Positions 62,744 to 64,000 of a stretch of DNA of 64,000 nt are shown here, one piece after another (within the stretch, counting starts at the first letter, position 1; the number at the start of each line of letters is the position of its first letter). The DNA is taken from the NCBI GenBank assembly GCA_947034895.1, contig OX344762.1, positions 77,370,981 through 77,434,980 on the forward strand. Direction: 5' to 3'. The stretch comes from Rhytidiadelphus loreus (taxonomy: Eukaryota > Streptophyta > Bryopsida > Hypnales > Hylocomiaceae). A program made the translations under genes and the position numbers. Under the pieces are notes generated by a model. It was not told the DNA's origin. It worked only from the letters and a program-made list of their open reading frames with translations, and ran no database searches.

Positions 62744-63701
62744 GGCGAGCTCTTCTATTGCTTGAAGCGCAGCGTCTTTGTGCCAGACGTTTATCGCAGG
62801 AACCGTTCAAGACTAGGCTTATACCTCGTTCCCCTCTGGTACCAGCATCAAGACGGGTATCTATCCAATTAAGTCACGAATTCATCCATTTGGATGGTCT
62901 CGTATTCATCCTTGCACGTTTTCATCCAATATTTAAAAAGCACTCTTGTTTAAATCTAGTTTGGGCAAATTAAAGAAAATACTATGTTTCTATCTATTAC
63001 ATATTGTGCACAATGATATGACCGACTATCATGAATTCATCCATTTGCATGGCCATGTATTTGTCTTGGCAAATTTTTTTCAAAAATTTGAAACCGTGTT
63101 TTCATCAAATTTTCATTATACAGATTTAAATTTACTTTTGGAAAATATATGTTTCTAATGCAATAGGGGCATGGTTACAAATGTTGCAACTATTATACTA
63201 GTCTATCAATATTTTTAGTGCACGATGACATGATTTGTTGTCACAATGTCATGCAATTGGATGGTCACATGTTCATCCTTGAACATTTTCATCTAGAATT
63301 TGGAAGCACGCTTCACTTCAAAATCCAGTTTGAGAAAACTTAAGATATTACTACATTTCTTATGTAACAAGGATGTCACTACAAATGTTGCAATGGTTGT
63401 ACTACTAGAATTATATTTAGCACAAAGTGTCACTATTTATTGTCATTATTTCATCCATTTAGATGGTTATGTGTTCATCCTTATTTATGGTCATCCCAAT
63501 TGATTAGAAAGCATTCTTGAGTCTAAAATCCATTTTTATCTTGTCAACTAAAGAAAATATTGTGCAACAACTATTGTTGCAAATATTGCAACAATTGTAC
63601 CACTACAGTATATTCTTATATATATTTGTTTTTTGGAAAAAATTCTTAATTTAAATTGCTTTATGAAAAGAACATAGATTGATAACCTAACTCATTGTAC
63701 A
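62744..63701. other. Upstream region of the HIBADH-like gene
   Basis: The first ~120 bp should contain promoter and leader of the minus-strand gene. Beyond, three diverged tandem-like units occur: a word like TCATCCATTTGGATGG recurs near 62881, 63032, 63250 and 63449, followed each time by TGTATTCATCCTT-like sequence. Non-coding. Confidence 0.45.
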
Positions 63702-64000
63702 TTAACCTCAAAAGTCCCAAGGTCCTTTTTCATCAAAAAAACACTCAAAATTGTCATTTCCATTGCAAGGAGCAAAAACAAAATTGTTAATAGCTCTAAT
63801 CTAGAATTGAAATACACTAATATGGGCAATTTCGTTAAAAATGGCACCATTCCGCTACTTTGACAGTTTTTACATTTCAGACTGAGCAGTCTGAAATGTT
63901 CAACCATCCTAGATGTTTGAAATCTATATCTTTATTAGATGTCTAAAATCTATACCAGTCCTAGTTGTTTTAACTACGCGGTTTGAAATCTATACCAACC
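63702..64000 (+). mobile_element. Family B element cut by the window end
   Basis: Starts TTAACCTCAAAAGTCCCAAG and continues like the left end of element E (CACTCAAAA). The right part is outside the window. Confidence 0.5.

Noticed and set aside
1..64000. CRISPR arrays, rRNA genes, prokaryotic operons
   Set aside because: None seen. The repeats present are transposon ends and duplications, not regularly spaced direct repeats with unique spacers.

Overview
The window looks like nuclear DNA of a land plant, most likely a moss. Three intron-rich genes are of plant type: the jasmonate-pathway receptor COI1, the catalytic subunit of DNA polymerase epsilon, and a plant-type 3-hydroxyisobutyrate-dehydrogenase-like protein. 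Early light-induced proteins (ELIPs) are repeated in tandem, and the spacers are very AT-rich. All introns I resolved are GT-AG except one GC-AG. I cannot name the species from sequence alone.

Layout. 1-2231 is intergenic and carries one small transposon (D1). 2232-4285 (minus) is a three-exon COI1 orthologue. 4286-6812 is the shared upstream region of two divergent genes. 6813-25588 (plus) is a 50-exon gene for the DNA polymerase epsilon catalytic subunit. 26416-52000 is an ELIP array: ELIP1 and ELIP2 are intact and nearly identical, and a third copy is a frameshifted, truncated pseudogene. The two ELIP spacers share diverged sequence, so I read them as parts of one duplicated unit of about 12-13 kb that was later invaded by many small transposons. 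55444-56687 (plus) is a three-exon gene of unknown function with a zinc-ribbon-like cysteine cluster. 58978-62743 (minus) is a 13-exon 3-hydroxyisobutyrate-dehydrogenase-like gene.

Mobile DNA. The most striking content lies at 27.8-53.7 kb (and again at the right edge): several families of short, non-coding elements whose ends read TTAA followed by CCC(C)TAAAGG-like inverted repeats. They lie inside one another. In several cases a second, uninterrupted copy of the host repeat shows a single TTAA, or a close relative of it, where the insertion sits. This is the signature of a TTAA-targeting cut-and-paste transposase, as in the piggyBac superfamily, but no transposase gene is visible here. Other families are a GCAAGAAACAC-ended element (D), a GCATTAG-ended family (C) that includes a 1.2-kb near-palindrome, a 1.17-kb element with inverted repeats of about 75 bp (K), and a 0.14-kb CACTA-like hairpin.

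Functionally the genes are independent: hormone perception (COI1), leading-strand replication (Pol epsilon), photoprotection of thylakoids (ELIPs) and organellar 2-hydroxyacid or valine catabolism (HIBADH-like). There is no operon-like organisation, as expected for a plant nuclear genome.
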